DNA of 64,000 nucleotides from Dryomyza anilis (Eukaryota; Arthropoda; Insecta; Diptera; Dryomyzidae), in contig OX638130.1 of assembly GCA_951804985.1 (NCBI GenBank), positions 113,597,593 through 113,661,592 on the forward strand, read 5' to 3'. Positions within the stretch are counted from its first letter, which is position 1; the number at the start of each line of letters is the position of its first letter. The notes below the pieces were generated by a model. The model ran no database searches. It had not been told where the DNA came from and saw only the letters and a list, made by a program, of their open reading frames with translations. Shown here piece by piece: positions 1 to 12,565 of this stretch. The translations under genes were made by a program, and so were the position numbers.

Positions 1-725
1 TGATGAAAAATATAATTTTTGATGAAAAATATAATTTTTGGTGAAAAATTTAATTTTTGGTGAAAAATTTAATTTTTGGTGAAAATTTGAATTTTTGGTG
101 AATATTTAAATTTTTTGTGAAATTTTTAACTTTTGGTGAAAATTTGAATTTTTGGTGAAAAATTTAATTTTTGGTAAAAAATTTAATTTTTGACAAAAAA
201 TTGAATTTTCGGAGAAAAAATGAAGTTTTGATTGAAAAATTAAATTTTAGGAGAAATATTAAATTTGAGGTGAAAAATTGAATTTTTGTTGAAAATTTGA
301 ATTTTTTTGTATAAAATTTAAAATTTGACAAAAAAGTGAATTTTTGGTGAAAAAATGAATATTTTATTGAAAAATTTAATTTTAGGTAAAATATTAAATT
401 TGAGGTGAAAAATTTAATCTTTGGTGAAAATTTAAATTTTTGATGAAAAATTGAATTTGTGGTGAAAATTTTAATTTTTGGTGAAAAATTGAATTTTTGG
501 TGAAAAATTTAATTTTTGGTAAAAAAATTCAATTTTAATTTTTAGTGAAAAATTTAATTTTTGTTGAAAAATTTAATTTTTTGTGAATATAAAAATGTTT
601 GGTGAAATTTTGAACTTTTGGTGAAAATTTGAATTTTTGGTGAAAATTTTAATTTTTGAAATTTGAATTTTCAAAATTTGAAAATTTGAATTTTTTGTGA
701 AAAATTAAATTTTTGATTAAATATA
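1..725. repeat. AT-rich minisatellite, about 20-21 bp unit
   Basis: Degenerate tandem copies of a unit close to GGTGAAAAATTTAATTTTT fill the left edge of the window. Units vary in length by a base or two. The same motif family recurs at 51.66-51.72, 54.50-55.09 and 56.60-56.89 kb, so it is a dispersed minisatellite. No coding content is seen. Confidence 0.85.
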
Positions 726-800
726 TTTTTTTTTTGTTTATTTAGGTATAATATTTATTTTTATAATACCCGAAAATGGAGCTAAAAATATTGACATCTA

Positions 801-1232
801 CCCTAGTAGAAATTTGTCCGATGCGCCATCGGGAAATGATCGGGTTTTCGTTGGGTAAAAGCCCTATTAGAGAAAATATGATCATTGCCTTTGCATGCCC
901 TTATCATGCTTACCATAGCAGGGTTTACATTATCTAAACAGTCAATGTTCCCGATCATAGCTACATTATTTGTTCCTCATAACGAAATTAGCATCAGACA
1001 ATGATCGAGATTTAATGAGAGAAACCCTATTATGCTCGGGCTCTGACAAGGCAATTGTCGGGTAAATAATAAAATGGGGAATTGCCCGATCAGTACATGA
1101 TCATGGCCTGAGGTCAGTACATGATCAGGACACTGCGTTACAAGGACATTATGGGCCTCGTCATATCCCGCACATCTCAAATAATGACATGATCACTTCA
1201 TGACCATGGCCCTACCAAAATTTCTACTAGGG
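801..1232 (+). mobile_element. MITE with CCCTAGTAGAAATTT termini (copy 1)
   Basis: A 432 bp segment begins CCCTAGTAGAAATTT and ends AAATTTCTACTAGGG, giving perfect terminal inverted repeats of about 15 bp. TA lies directly outside both ends (799-800 and 1233-1234), which suits a TA target duplication as in Tc1/mariner-like elements. A second full copy lies in opposite orientation at 51,098-51,510. No transposase is present, so the element is non-autonomous. The superfamily assignment is inferred from the TA duplication only. Confidence 0.8.
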
Positions 1233-3390
1233 TAAGGAGGTAACATGAATAGGTTTTCATTAAAAGGTAGAGGTACGAGAGGAATATTCATAGTTGAATG
1301 TTAGGTCATTTTGTATATTGACTTGTGTGGGCTGGTCAAAAATGGGATAATTTATATAGTCGAAAAAATGCATGAAAATAGATCTTGTTCAACTTTTGAT
1401 GGGTTATTTGAAAAGTTCTAAGAAAAATTCAAATATATTTCAAAATTTCAATCATTAAAAAGTAGATTTTAGTTTATGATAAATGTCAATTTTAATGAAA
1501 TCAACAGATATCAATAAGGTTCAAAATATCGTGTTCGATTAAATATAATAGTATGATACAACAAAAATACGATAGTTAGAAATAACGAATAACAAAATTT
1601 CGATATCACAAAAATTTTGATTTCCAATATTGAAATCTCTTTTTCTTGCAAAATATTTGACGATCACTTCAGAATTCAATAATTTGATTTGATTTATCCA
1701 TTTCCATTGAACATCAATCATTATACATATTTCTTATTTTGAATTCCAAAAATCACAAACCACTCAGATTCCAAGCAGCAGGCAGGTAACATGTAAATAT
1801 TATGCATACTTAATACGAGAATCAAATACTGTTTAATTTAAGCGCACCCATATTTAATGTTTATCCCAACACACAGAGATATGCACAGTAAGAAATGCAA
1901 AAACTATGTAAATAATAGACAAGAACTTGAATTTAATTTAGATAATATCTAGCAATTAAGGCGTATTAGAATTGATTATAATTGAGAGACAGATTACAAA
2001 AAAAAAAAGAAATGAAACTAAAATAATTAATAATAAAAACACATTGTTGTAAAATATAAATTTTAAGGAATACACACAAAACTTACTTACACTAGCTAAA
2101 TAATAAAACACTTTCATACCAATTACAAACGACTTTGTGGCAAAATAGAAAAAATAGACAATTGCGAATAAATATTTAACAAATAGATAAATACAAGCAC
2201 TACAAATAAAATAAATAAACAAAATTAAATAATGCATGAAAATGACAAAAATACATAGCTATTTAAATAAACAATTGACACCGCAAACCAATAAAAACAC
2301 AAAATAGAAACCACGAATTGTAAGAGTGTAATGTAATGAATATGAAATTTAAACGTCAATTTTAACAAATTAAAGTATAATAAAATGAAATACTTATAAT
2401 AAAAAAACTCAATGAATTTGTAGCCAAAACCAAAAGCAGTTTTTAGCAAATTACACAAATGAATTAAACTAAAAAAACAAAAACCAACAAAATTCTAAAT
2501 CGTTAATATAGCATATAAAATAGATAAATAATAATAAAAAAAAACATATGTTATAAGCGAAAAACAAATTAAAATAAATCATATGATTATTTACTAGTTG
2601 TGTAAATAATTTCTATTGGCAGAGTTATGAACAATATAGCATTAAACAAAAAAAAAAACATATAATGAATTTATTGCAAGACTATGAGAATTATGTACAC
2701 AATACAAACCAAAAAAAACACACTCAAAGTATGTGCGTATTTATTAAATAAATAATTATGAAATAAATAATAAATATTAAATGTGCGTTTCAGAAGAAAA
2801 AAAATCATACTAAAAACTAAAACCCAAATTCAGAATAGCAAATTAACTGAACACGTAATATTAATATTAGTTATATTTAAAATAAAATGGAAAACAGGTA
2901 ACTAAAAAAAAACAACAACAACAAATTAAGTAAATATTTAGTATAGCTACTTTTTAAATGTTTAATAACTAATGAAATATATAAAAAAATTAACGAGGAA
3001 ATGAGAATACTCTACGTATTCCAATAAATACGAGTTAGTTCAAGCAACAAAAATTATATTGCTGATAACACATAATTTAATACAACAATTTATAGATACA
3101 ATTAAATCAATAAACTATACTGTCAAGTATTGCGGTAACCCTAATAAATTCAATAGACTAAAAAAATTATAGCAGGTGCAGCTAGAGTTAGCGCATAGGT
3201 CCTTCTACAACTAATTATACGTCTCTAAAAGTAGTACTACTCAAAACAAAAAATATTATTTCCTGTAGTCAGCAAATACCTTATTTTTATATAATTCAAG
3301 AATTCTGTTTCTGACTGCATACTAAGTTGTTTTTATTCAGTAGCACATAACATATTTTTTTTTAATCAATTCATTTGTAATTTCCGACCT
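1233..3390. other. AT-rich intergenic, no gene seen
   Basis: No credible gene is visible. From about 1,760 to 3,250 the plus strand is strongly A-rich, with many short poly(A) runs and AATAAA-like strings, resembling an intron or very long UTR of a fly gene. The short open frames are low-complexity consequences of T-rich minus strand and show no coding signature. Confidence 0.6.
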
Positions 3391-3870
3391 ATTGAGGTTA
3401 CTTTTTAGAATAGTAAAATTTCAAAAAATTGAACCGATATCAAAAAGTTAGTAATTTTTATCGTTAGTTTGGACTATATTCTGTATAATCACGAAATATT
3501 TTACTTTTTATTATTGTATCCTACATACCAATTAAATATTACAAAAAACACACTAAAACAATTGAAATGTCAGTTCTATTGAGGTTACTGTTTTAAAAGT
3601 ATTAAAATTAAAACCGATATCAAAACGTTGGTAATTTTTGTCGTTAGTTGAGAATATATTCAGTATAATCATGAACAATTTTCAGTTTTTTCATTAGAAT
3701 TTAAATACCAAATATATAATACGAAAACTTACTAAAAACATTTGAAATTTCAGTCCTATTGAGGTTACAATTTAAAATAGAAAATTTTACAAAAAGGCAA
3801 ATTGATATCAGAAAGTTAGTTATTCGTATAGTTGGTTTGAACTATATTCTGCTTAAATTGAACTATATTC
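3391..3870 (+). repeat. Tandem repeat, three copies of about 183 bp
   Basis: The phrase ATTGAGGTTAC recurs at 3,391, 3,578 and 3,758 (periods 187 and 180 bp). Each copy is followed by a block with ACCGATATCAAAA or a variant and then TCGTTAGTT or a variant. The copies are diverged, so the array is old. A 79-codon open frame across copy 3 is incidental. Confidence 0.75.
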
Positions 3871-3980
3871 TTTTTAATCATAAGACCTTTAACCCAAATA
3901 TAAAACACAAAAACTATTCTAATTTAGAATCAAATATTTGTAAACCAAATGAAATATTGACATTTATTTTTATACATAAT

Positions 3981-4765
3981 GCAAATTTATTATTGTAGCA
4001 ATATGGCAATGAATTGTTGTACCAACTAACTAATTCGATATTCTCTACTGTCAATTCGGTTCTTATAGTTAATACTAAAAAGATTGTAGTTTATACTACA
4101 ACCAATAATATTCCGTATATAATAAAATTTAAAGTTCTAACCGAAAATGGTAGTTCCAAAAATCAAGTAGTAGAACTGTGATTTTAACCGATAGATGTTG
4201 GTTGTACCAACTAAATTTTTCTTTCTTTCAAATTTAAATTGCAAATTTATTATTGTAGCAATATAGCAATGATTTGTTGTACCAATTAATTTACCAACTA
4301 ATTCAATATTCTCTACTGTCAATTCGGTTCTTATTGTTAATACTAAAAAGATTATAGTTTATACTACAACCAATTATATTCCGTATATAATAAAATTTAA
4401 AGTTCTAACCGAAAATGGAAGTTCAAAAAATCAAGTAGTAGAACTGTGGTTTTAACCGATAGATGTTGGTTGTACCAACTAAATTTTTCTTTCTTTCAAA
4501 TTTAAATTGCAAATTTATTATTGTAGCAATATAGCAATGATTTTTTGTACCAATTAATTTCCCAACTAATTCAATATTCTCTACTGTCAATTCGGTTCTT
4601 ATTGTTAATACTAAAAAGATTATAGTTTATACTACAACCAATTATATTCCGTATATAATAATATTTAAAGTTCTAACCGAAAATGGAAGTTCCAAAAATC
4701 AAGTAGTAGAACTGTGATTTTAACCGATAGATGTTGGTTGTACCAACTAAATCTTTCTTTCAAGC
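3981..4765 (+). repeat. Tandem repeat, three copies of about 260 bp
   Basis: Three direct copies start with GCAAATTTATTATTGTAGC at 3,981, 4,241 and 4,509 (periods 260 and 268 bp). They are nearly identical by eye, so the array is much younger than the neighbouring 183 bp array. Each unit includes TTGTACCAACTAA near both ends and ACCGATAGATGTTGG. The motif GTACCAACTAA also occurs in the ~330 bp element family at 26-29 kb, so the unit may derive from a related element. Confidence 0.85.
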
Positions 4766-5479
4766 TGGAGGATTTTTCTTTGTATACAAACATTAGCCTG
4801 GACAATTAAATGAAAATTTGGATTTAAAATTTGATTAAAACTTAACATACAAAGAATATGATTGAGTTGGTTTCTTTAATCAAAACTAAAAGGTTTGTAG
4901 TTTAGCTCTTGTGAAAAGATTTTTTTTTGTGTACATAATTATATAAAGTTCTGAATTTTGTATTGTATAATAATAAAGTATGCAGTCAAATTCAGCATCA
5001 TCCAATTATATAGAAATATTGTATGGGACACCCAGAGAAAATCGTCTTTAGTTGTTTTATTAGTTAGAAATTTTATAAAATAAATGTGATTTATATTATT
5101 TGTTCTATATTATTTAAGTTCTAATTTGCATTTAATATAAAACATATTCTTTGCATAAAACATTTTTTAAATTTCGCCATAGATACCTTTTTCTTACATT
5201 AATAGATAGCTTTCGATATTTTATTTACTTCTTAAATGTGTAGAAATTTAATTTTTTTAAAGTTTGTTTTGAAGTTTTTCCGACAATTCAGAGCATTTTT
5301 TTTTATGGAGAAAAAAAAGCAAATATTTTTCAGAAATTTATGAATAATTATAACCAATATTTAAAATATTCATGAAGAAAGTGGAACGCTCTAACATTAG
5401 TGATCGATTATTTATCGGATTTTGTAAACAAATTTTAATTACTTTTTTCGAATTATTTTGTTAAAATATATATTTTTTT
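4766..5479. other. AT-rich intergenic, nothing identified
   Basis: No open frame, RNA gene or repeat structure with clear boundaries is visible in this AT-rich stretch. Confidence 0.5.
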
Positions 5480-5815
5480 TTAATTCATAAAAAAAATTAC
5501 ATCAATTAATTTATTTCGAAAAAAAAAATATTAGTTGAACCATATTCATCATTTTAAATATTATATTCATAAATATTATGAACCATTTGCAAATAAATTT
5601 TAAATTATTCATAGATTTATGATTATATTCATCAATAGGACGATTCAAATTCATTGTTCGAAAGTACGAACAAGTTCATATATATATAATGAATACATTC
5701 ATAAATAAATATGTCATTTAATGAATGGTAGTATCAGTATGATGAATCTAGTAGGTGGTGAAAAAATTCATAATATTTATGAATAAATTCATCATATTGA
5801 TGATTTTTGCTTTTT
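5480..5815 (+). mobile_element. ATTCATCAATATGA-type dispersed element, copy 1
   Basis: This segment shares a run of motifs (ATATTCATCAT, GATTATATTCATCAA, GTTCATATATATA, AATTCATCATATTGATGA) in the same order with sequence at 29.27-29.35 plus 30.41-30.66 kb and at 40.59-40.89 kb. It is a diverged interspersed repeat without coding capacity. Ends are approximate. At other copies the element ends near TTTTCTGTGTG. Confidence 0.65.
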
Positions 5816-6229
5816 ATTGTTTATTTCAATTCACGAATTAGTAACCATGAACTATGATTTAGTTGCGTATTTTACAAAAACGTTCCTTAAACAACGGCAT
5901 AAATACAGAATTTCGAGTGAATTTCTCGATTTCTTTTCAATTTTCCATGCTAATGCAGTGCGAATATTTTAATGCAATTTTTATTTTAAAATAAAAATAT
6001 GTCTGCTGATTACCATTTAAAAAATTAACAAGATTTACACATACTTAGAGGAATGGTTAAATGAAAATCTGTTAAAATCGTAAAGAAATTAAATAACGAA
6101 ACTAACAGGCCTGATATTGTAAAACCAGAGGTTAACCTTTTCAGAGGTTCCTCTCACTGAATAACATTTATTAAATAAATCAGTGAAAAAACAATAATTA
6201 AAGAAAAGAAGGAAAAGGTATAGGTCTGA

Positions 6230-7210
6230 AAGAAATCTTTAGTTTTGAAAAAATTTGTTTTTGGTCTGAGAGAAACCTATATTTTTGAAACTGATGGTAT
6301 TTTTTGATTAAAAATTTGGGTATATGTGTAAAAAAATATCTAAAATTAAACATTTTTTATCAAAAAAAGAAATTGTTAAAAAATGTTTGGTCGACAAAAA
6401 CCACAATGTTCGAAATATTTCGAAAAAAAAAATTTTGTTAACATTTTTCTGCGATAAAAATAACGCAATATTCGAAAACACCATTTTCCCAATAATGTTC
6501 GAAATACGAAATTTTTTTCAAAAAAAATGTGGGCGATAAAACAACGCAATCACCAGTTTCAAAAGAAAAAAATCGACAAAAACAATGTTCGAAAATTTTT
6601 GAAAAAACACTTCTGGATGACAAAACAACGCAATGGTTGAAATCAGCATTTTGAAAAAAAAAATATTCGTCAAAAACAACATTCTAGCAAATTTTCAAAT
6701 AATGTTCGAAAAAAACAACAATGTTCGAAAATTTTCGAAATACGAAATTTGTTACAAAAAAAAGGGCGATAGAACAACGCAATCACCAGTTTCAAAAGAA
6801 AAAATCTACAAAAACAATGTTCGAAAATTTTCGAAAAAAAAATCTGGATGACAAAACAACGCAATGGTTGAAATCACCATTTTGAAAAAAAAAATATTCG
6901 TCAAAAACAACATTCATGAAAATTTTCGAATAATGTTTGAAAAAAACAACAATGTTCGAAAATTTTCGAAATACGAAATTTGTTACAAAAAAAAGTGCGA
7001 TAGAACAACGCAATCCACCAGAATCAAAAAAAAATCGGCAAAAACAATGTTCGAAAAATATCGAAAAAAATTATGGGCGGCAAAAACAATGCATGGTAGA
7101 AATCACCTTTTTGAAAAAAAAAATGTTCGTCAAAAACAACATTCTTGAAAATTTTCGAATAAAAAAATTTTGTTAAAAACTATCTTTGGACGACAATAAC
7201 AACGCAATGT
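6230..7210 (+). repeat. Tandem repeat, about 232 bp unit, with inner GTTCGAAAATTT motif
   Basis: Units carrying CGCAATCACCAG-like sequence start near 6,548, 6,781 and 7,012 (periods 233 and 231 bp). Within each unit AATGTTCGAAAATTTTCG and ACAAAACAACGCAATG recur. Several 60-94 codon Lys/Asn/Phe-rich frames on both strands are by-products of the A-rich repeat and should not be called as genes. Confidence 0.8.
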
Positions 7211-8793
7211 TCGAAACCAATATTTTCCAACAACAAATTTTTATGTTTTTCCAATCAATTTCTGCCACAACAGAAATTTCCTATACATGAGACCAATTGA
7301 ATGTTCGGTCTACTAACAACCATTAAACAAAGACCTTTAAAATAAAGGTTTTTCATATATCTTTCGTATATCTTTTTAAAATAAAAATTATCTCTCAACC
7401 AAAGACCTTTATATTTGCTGAAAAATAAAATACTTCAGTGAAACACCAAATGGAAAGAAAGGTTAATAGTTATTTCTGATCTCTGTGTAAAACGAATATA
7501 TAACGAATCGAATTCGTCGGAAATTTTATAACCCCCCTATAACGTAAAACGAAACAAAATCGAATTCGGTTTGAATTTGGTTTAAAATAAATAAAAGGAA
7601 AACCACCACGATTTAAACAACTGAACAAATTTAAAATAAAAAATGTAACTTTTGTATTTTTTACTTTTTTCCATTTACAAAAACCCCATGATTATGCGAA
7701 TATTTGTGTAAAATAAAACCTATTATATTTGCAAATAGCTCTGTTAAAAAAACAACAATTTGTATAGCAATTTATTTAAATAATTTAAAATAAGCACTCT
7801 AATTAGATTTTGTAAAAATATTTATAAATGCATGATGCGCAATATTTGGCAAAAATAAAACAAAAAATTTTCAAAAAAAAAAAACAAATCATAATTTTTA
7901 AAACAGTTTAATTGGCTACCAATGCGCAGGGTCACTGCTGATATTTCAAAATGGTAAGGTAAAGTTTCACCCCACCATTCGCATCATTTCATACTCACCG
8001 AAAACTCGCTTGCTCGCCTAATTCACAAAAAACCAAAAACAAAAACAAAAACAAAAAAAAACTTTTCTGAATGCTGCTGCCAAATATACTTTGTTGTGTG
8101 TTCTCTTTTCTCAAATATAAAAAGAAGAAAAACTTTTAATGTGATTTCTTTGATTTTTCAGATATGAGAAGTAAAAACTCTAAACTCAGGTGATTTTTTC
8201 CAATGAAACAGCTAACTTATCAAATACAATATATGCGCCAAACATTTTTCAATTTATAAATAAAACCTAAACCAAATCACACAAGTACACAACCGATTTG
8301 TTACAATGTAAAATGCTGTAAATGCATTTTAAAAATTTATTTTTATTTTTCTTATTAAATTTAATATATTTTATTAATTTTGCTATATTTTAATTTTTAT
8401 TATTTATAGGTTTAAAAGTTGCAAGCTTAAATATAATAAAAATATATTTAAAAATAATAATCAAAATGAAAACTTTTCAACGCCTCAAACGTCAGACACC
8501 GTCAAAGGGATATTTATTTTTGACTCGCCTGTATATAATTGAATACTTTTTGTTAAACACCCATTTTTGAAAATCCTGCGCCATTATTCCGCCCTTTTGC
8601 TTGTGCTGTGTTTCTATTCATTGTTTTTATTTAATTTTGTATATTTCTGTTCTTTTAAAAATCCTCCACTCCTTGTCATGTATTTCTTAGATATATCTAA
8701 TATGTATATGTAGTAAGATATATGTGCAATTTTATATTTATACCAGTCTAAATACGTGTTTTTCTTTCTTTTATTTCTCCCCATATTTTACAG
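7211..8793. other. AT-rich stretch, intron- or UTR-like
   Basis: No gene is seen. The stretch contains poly(A) and AAAAC runs (about 8,030-8,060) and ends in a pyrimidine tract plus TTTTACAG at 8,786-8,793, which is a plausible splice acceptor for the candidate exon that follows. Confidence 0.45.
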
Positions 8794-8942
8794 ATATTAT
8801 CGCTAAATATGCAAAAATTTATAATAATAAATTGAATGATTGTGTGACAGACAGGATGAGGTTCGTACAGAACGCGCGCACGCCTCATCCATCTCGATGT
8901 GCTGTGCGTAACGATTTCGAACGTACGAAATCGTTAACTTAA
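8794..8942 (+). CDS. Candidate terminal coding exon, product unknown
   Basis: After a good acceptor (pyrimidine-rich tract and TTTTACAG ending at 8,793) an open frame runs to a TAA at 8,940-8,942. The last 32 codons have distinctly higher GC than the surroundings and read DRMRFVQNARTPHPSRCAVR (20 residues shown) followed by NDFERTKSLT. That composition is protein-like and not low complexity. AATAAA-type strings follow near 9,030 and 9,080, as expected for a 3' end. No domain is recognised, and no upstream exon can be located here because any intron would reach outside recognisable sequence. Against it: the frame is short, and the end of the exon contains an inverted repeat (8,910-8,935) that could itself explain the unusual composition. 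Confidence 0.25.
8910..8935. repeat. Short perfect inverted repeat (hairpin)
   Basis: AACGATTTCG (8,910-8,919) and its exact reverse complement CGAAATCGTT (8,926-8,935) are separated by six bases. The hairpin overlaps the last codons of the candidate exon. It could be an RNA structural element or coincidence. Confidence 0.6.
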
Positions 8943-9336
8943 CGTTTAAGCCCCCCCATTTAAGCCAACACAAAACAGCCTAAGTTTAATGTAAATATTT
9001 TTAACTAACTTTATAGCCAAACAAAAACACAAAAATAAACGACGCGTGAATCAAATCTAGTTTAATTAAGCACTGTAAATAAACGTGAAAAATTTTGTAT
9101 ATAATTTTCAAAAAACGAAATCAACTTTTTTAAAAACTCATTTTTTAAACTGTTTCTACTGCATGTGTTTTTTAGTTTAAATCTTTGCATTTTTTTTTTA
9201 ATATTTTTCCGGAATTTATGTCATAAAATATATCATTTTCAATATAAATTGATTGCTTTCCAAATGAAATTTGAAAAAATTCAAAATAAATTTGTGTTTT
9301 TTTAATTGAAATTTGTAGATTTCCAAATTTAATTAA

Positions 9337-9809
9337 GGTGCCATTCCACACCAAATCGACCAGCGGTTGGAACTCACCTTCTTCGATTTCAATGAAATTT
9401 TGGCAACTGATAAAGGGTATCGAGACATGCACTAAACAATTTTTTTATTTTTTCCGACCACTACTTCCAGAGATACTCCCAGAGATCGTTTTAAAGCTAA
9501 TAGAACAAGCTTTTACAACTTAATTTTTCTAAAAGCTTGTTCTATTAGCTTTAAAACGAGCCATTAACGGAGTTTCTAGCATTTCTAGTTCAAGAGATAT
9601 TTAAATATGAACAACAGTACAAAAGTGATTTTTGGCACTTTTTTTCCAACTTTGAGCCACTGTATCTCTGGTAGTAGCGGTCAGAAAAAATAAAAAAAAT
9701 TGTTTAGTGCATGTCTCGATACCCTTTATCAGTTGCCAAAAGTTCATTGAGATCGAAAAGGTAAAATCTCAAATTTGACTTTTTTGGTCGATTTGGTGTG
9801 GAATGGCCC
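9337..9809. mobile_element. Fold-back MITE, CCATTCCACACCAAATCGAC termini (copy 1)
   Basis: The left end carries CCATTCCACACCAAATCGAC and the right end the reverse complement GTCGATTTGGTGTGGAATGG. Inverted similarity continues inward for about 200 bp (CTGATAAAGGGTATCGAGAC against GTCTCGATACCCTTTATCAG), so almost the whole element folds into a hairpin. The centre holds AAGCTTGTTCTATTAGC and its inverse. Relatives lie at 53.4 and 57.3 kb. No coding capacity is present. Confidence 0.85.
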
Positions 9810-11660
9810 TAAGATGTTTTCATTTTAAATTGAGAAAATATCAAAATGAATTCTGATTTTCTATTTCAAAATGATAAAAATTTCAAAAAAAATGAGAAAT
9901 TTTCGAAATGTGAAAATTTCCAAATGCGATAATTTCGAAATGACATAATTTCGAAATGACATAATTTCGAAAAAACATAATTTCTAGTTGTTCCAAATAA
10001 AATTCACATTTTTTTTTTTAATTTAGAAAAATTCAAAAGAAATTTTGATTTACCATTTTTAAATTGAAAAATTTAAAAAAAAATGCATTTTTAATTTTGA
10101 AAATTGCAAAAGCATTATGAAATTGAGATATTTCCAAATTTTATGATGTTTTCATTTCACATCGAGAAAATTTCAAAGTAAATTTTATTTTCTTTTTATT
10201 TGATAATGAGAAAATTTAATACAAAGTAAATTATTCCATTTCGAAATAAGAAAATTTCGAAATTAAGTTTTTTCTATATGATATAATTTCCATTAAAATT
10301 AAATTGTTACATTGCAAATAAAATTGTGATTTTTTCATTTTAAATTTAGAAAAGTTCAAAATAAATTGGAAAATTAAAAAAAAAAACATTTTTTAATTTT
10401 TAATTTAGGAAATTGCAATAGAAATTGATATCCAATATGAAATTAAGAAATTTCAAACATTTTTGATGATTTCATTTCAAATTGAAGAAATTTCGATGTA
10501 AGTTGTGATTTTTTCTATTAAGAAATGAAATAATTTCGAAATGAGAAAATTTCAATTAAAATATAAAAATGTTTATTCAAAAAATATCATAAAAATATTT
10601 GTTTCTTTCTTAATTTTATTTATGAAATTTTCTTTATTTAAATTTAAAATGTACTCAAAACATCTATTTCAAACTTAAATTATCACAATTTTTGTTGAAA
10701 ATGCTATACTTACTATGAGTTATTGAGATAATTTTATTAAGAAGTTATTTATTTAATTTCGAAATGAGAAAATTGCCATTGAAATGGAACAAACTCGAAA
10801 TGAGATAATTTAGAAATGACATAATTTCGAAATGAGATTTATTTCTAGTTGTTGTATTTTAAATTAAACAAAATAATAAATAAAATAAAGAATTTTTATT
10901 TTAAATTTAAAAAACTCCAAAAAGAAATTGAAATTTACCATTTTTAAATTGGAAAAATTAAAAAAAAAAACATTTCTTAATTTTCAATTTAGAAAATTGC
11001 AAAAGAAATTTAAATCCAATATGAAATTTACAAATTTCAAACATATTTGATGATTTTATTTAAAATTGAGGAAATTTCAATTTGAGTTGTGAGTTGTGAT
11101 TTTTTCTATTTCGAAATGAGATAATTTTAAAATGAGAAAATTTCATTTAAAATATAAAATTTTCAATTGAAATATAAAGTTTTTAATTTTATTTAAATTT
11201 TTTGTTGTATTTTAAGTTAAACAAAATAATAAATAAAATAAAGAATTTTTATTTTAAATTTAAAAAAACTCCAAAAGAAATTGAAATTTACCATTTTTAA
11301 ATTGGAAAAATTAAAAAAAAAAACATTTCATAATTTTCAATTTAGAAAATTGCAAAAGAAATTGAAATCCAATATGAAATTTATAAATTTCAAACATATT
11401 TGATGATTTTATTTAAAATTGAGGAAATTTCAATTTGAGTTGTGAGGTGTGGTGTGATTTTTTCTATTTCGAAATGAGACAAATTTCATTTAAAATATAA
11501 AATTTTCAATTGAAATATAAAGTTTTAAATTTTAATTCAAACTTACAATTTCACTTTGAAAATTTCTTCATTTAAATTGCAAATTTTCTAAATTCCCAAT
11601 GAAAAATCTCAATATAAAAAGAAAAAACCTATATTTGAAATGAAGAACGTCTATTTCAAT
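9810..11660 (+). repeat. Degenerate AT-rich tandem region with a 353 bp duplication
   Basis: The region is dominated by AATTTCGAAATGAGAAAATT-like motifs. The block starting GTTGTATTTTAA at 10,851 is repeated from 11,204 (period 353 bp) with high similarity, and weaker copies of the same block begin near 9,985 and 10,305. It is a decayed long-period tandem array without genes. Confidence 0.7.
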
Positions 11661-11666
11661 TTGAAA

Positions 11667-11879
11667 TTATCTCAATTTTTGTTGAAACGTTGTATTTTTT
11701 TTTTGTATTTTTTGTAAATTATCTTCTAATGTCTGTCTACTGTTTGTTGAAGTTTCTATTTTGTCTATGTTTGAGCTGCAACTTTTGAAACTTATTTGAA
11801 TACTATCGCTAGTCTCTAATGCTGTACCTGAGTTTCGAACGTATTTCGGGGGCGCCACCGGTTGGCGCTCTAAATGCAC
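11667..11879 (-). pseudogene. Possible decayed coding fragment, 70 codons
   Basis: The minus strand has an open frame that starts at the high-GC end (11,820-11,879) and reads HLERQPVAPPKYVRNSGTAL near its beginning, followed by a Ser/Lys/Gln-rich stretch. The GC-rich start and mixed residue use differ from random AT-rich frames nearby. No domain is identifiable. A remnant of a retroelement or host gene is possible. There is no supporting promoter or splice signal. Confidence 0.2.
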
Positions 11880-12565
11880 TTTACTTCATTCATTTATGAA
11901 GAATAATTTTAATTTTATAAAACGATAAAATATATTTTCAATAATTTTTAACTTTTTTTTTACATAAATTACACAATTATTAAAAAAAATTGGTTAATTT
12001 TTAATTAATACCTTATTATTTTTTAAAATTTTTCCTAAATCACTTAATAAGCAAAGAATTAGCATAGTGAACATTTAGCTCAGAATGATATCATTGTCTG
12101 ATGAGACTTGCCTGTCTGGAAATAAGACAATGCTCAAGATCCAATGATCATGCTTGCCTGATTTTAAACTAGACTGTATTTAAAATAACTTTCTGATTAG
12201 GTTGTCTCAGGAATCGGAAATCTTAACCGAAGCATATTTTATTCATTATAAATTTAAAATCTCTTAAAATTCTGTTAACGAATTTGGAAATATTTGGAAA
12301 TACATCTCAGTGATTATTAATATTTTTGTACAACGTGAACGTTCCAAGTCGAAATGAGGAAATGTAAAGCCAAATTTTTTCATAAATGGAATCATTTTAA
12401 CTATTGTTTAGATTATAAAAATTACAATTTTCTTTTAATTCAAAAAATGTAATTTTTTCAACCAATTGATTTGTTTCAATTTTCGAAACAAAAATATTTT
12501 CGAAAAATTTCGACTTTATTTTTTAAATACTTTTTGGTTTATTTTATAGCTTTTATTTTCTAATG
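11880..12565. other. AT-rich intergenic with CTGATC/TGATCAGG-like repeat debris
   Basis: No gene is seen. Around 12,080-12,190 there are TGATCATGCTTGCCTGA-type motifs related to those inside the CCCGAGTAGAAATTGG elements that follow, so this is probably a diverged fragment of the same element class. Confidence 0.4.

Noticed and set aside
1956..2458. Two hydrophobic minus-strand frames that look like membrane proteins
   Set aside because: Phe/Tyr/Leu-rich composition follows from the T-rich strand; no conserved pattern, promoter or splice context.
6324..7176. Several 60-94 codon frames on both strands
   Set aside because: All lie within the 232 bp A-rich tandem array and have Lys/Asn/Phe composition expected from it.
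12095..12110. A second CTGATGA string as a hammerhead
   Set aside because: No GAAA and no pairing stem II follow it; it is a chance match.
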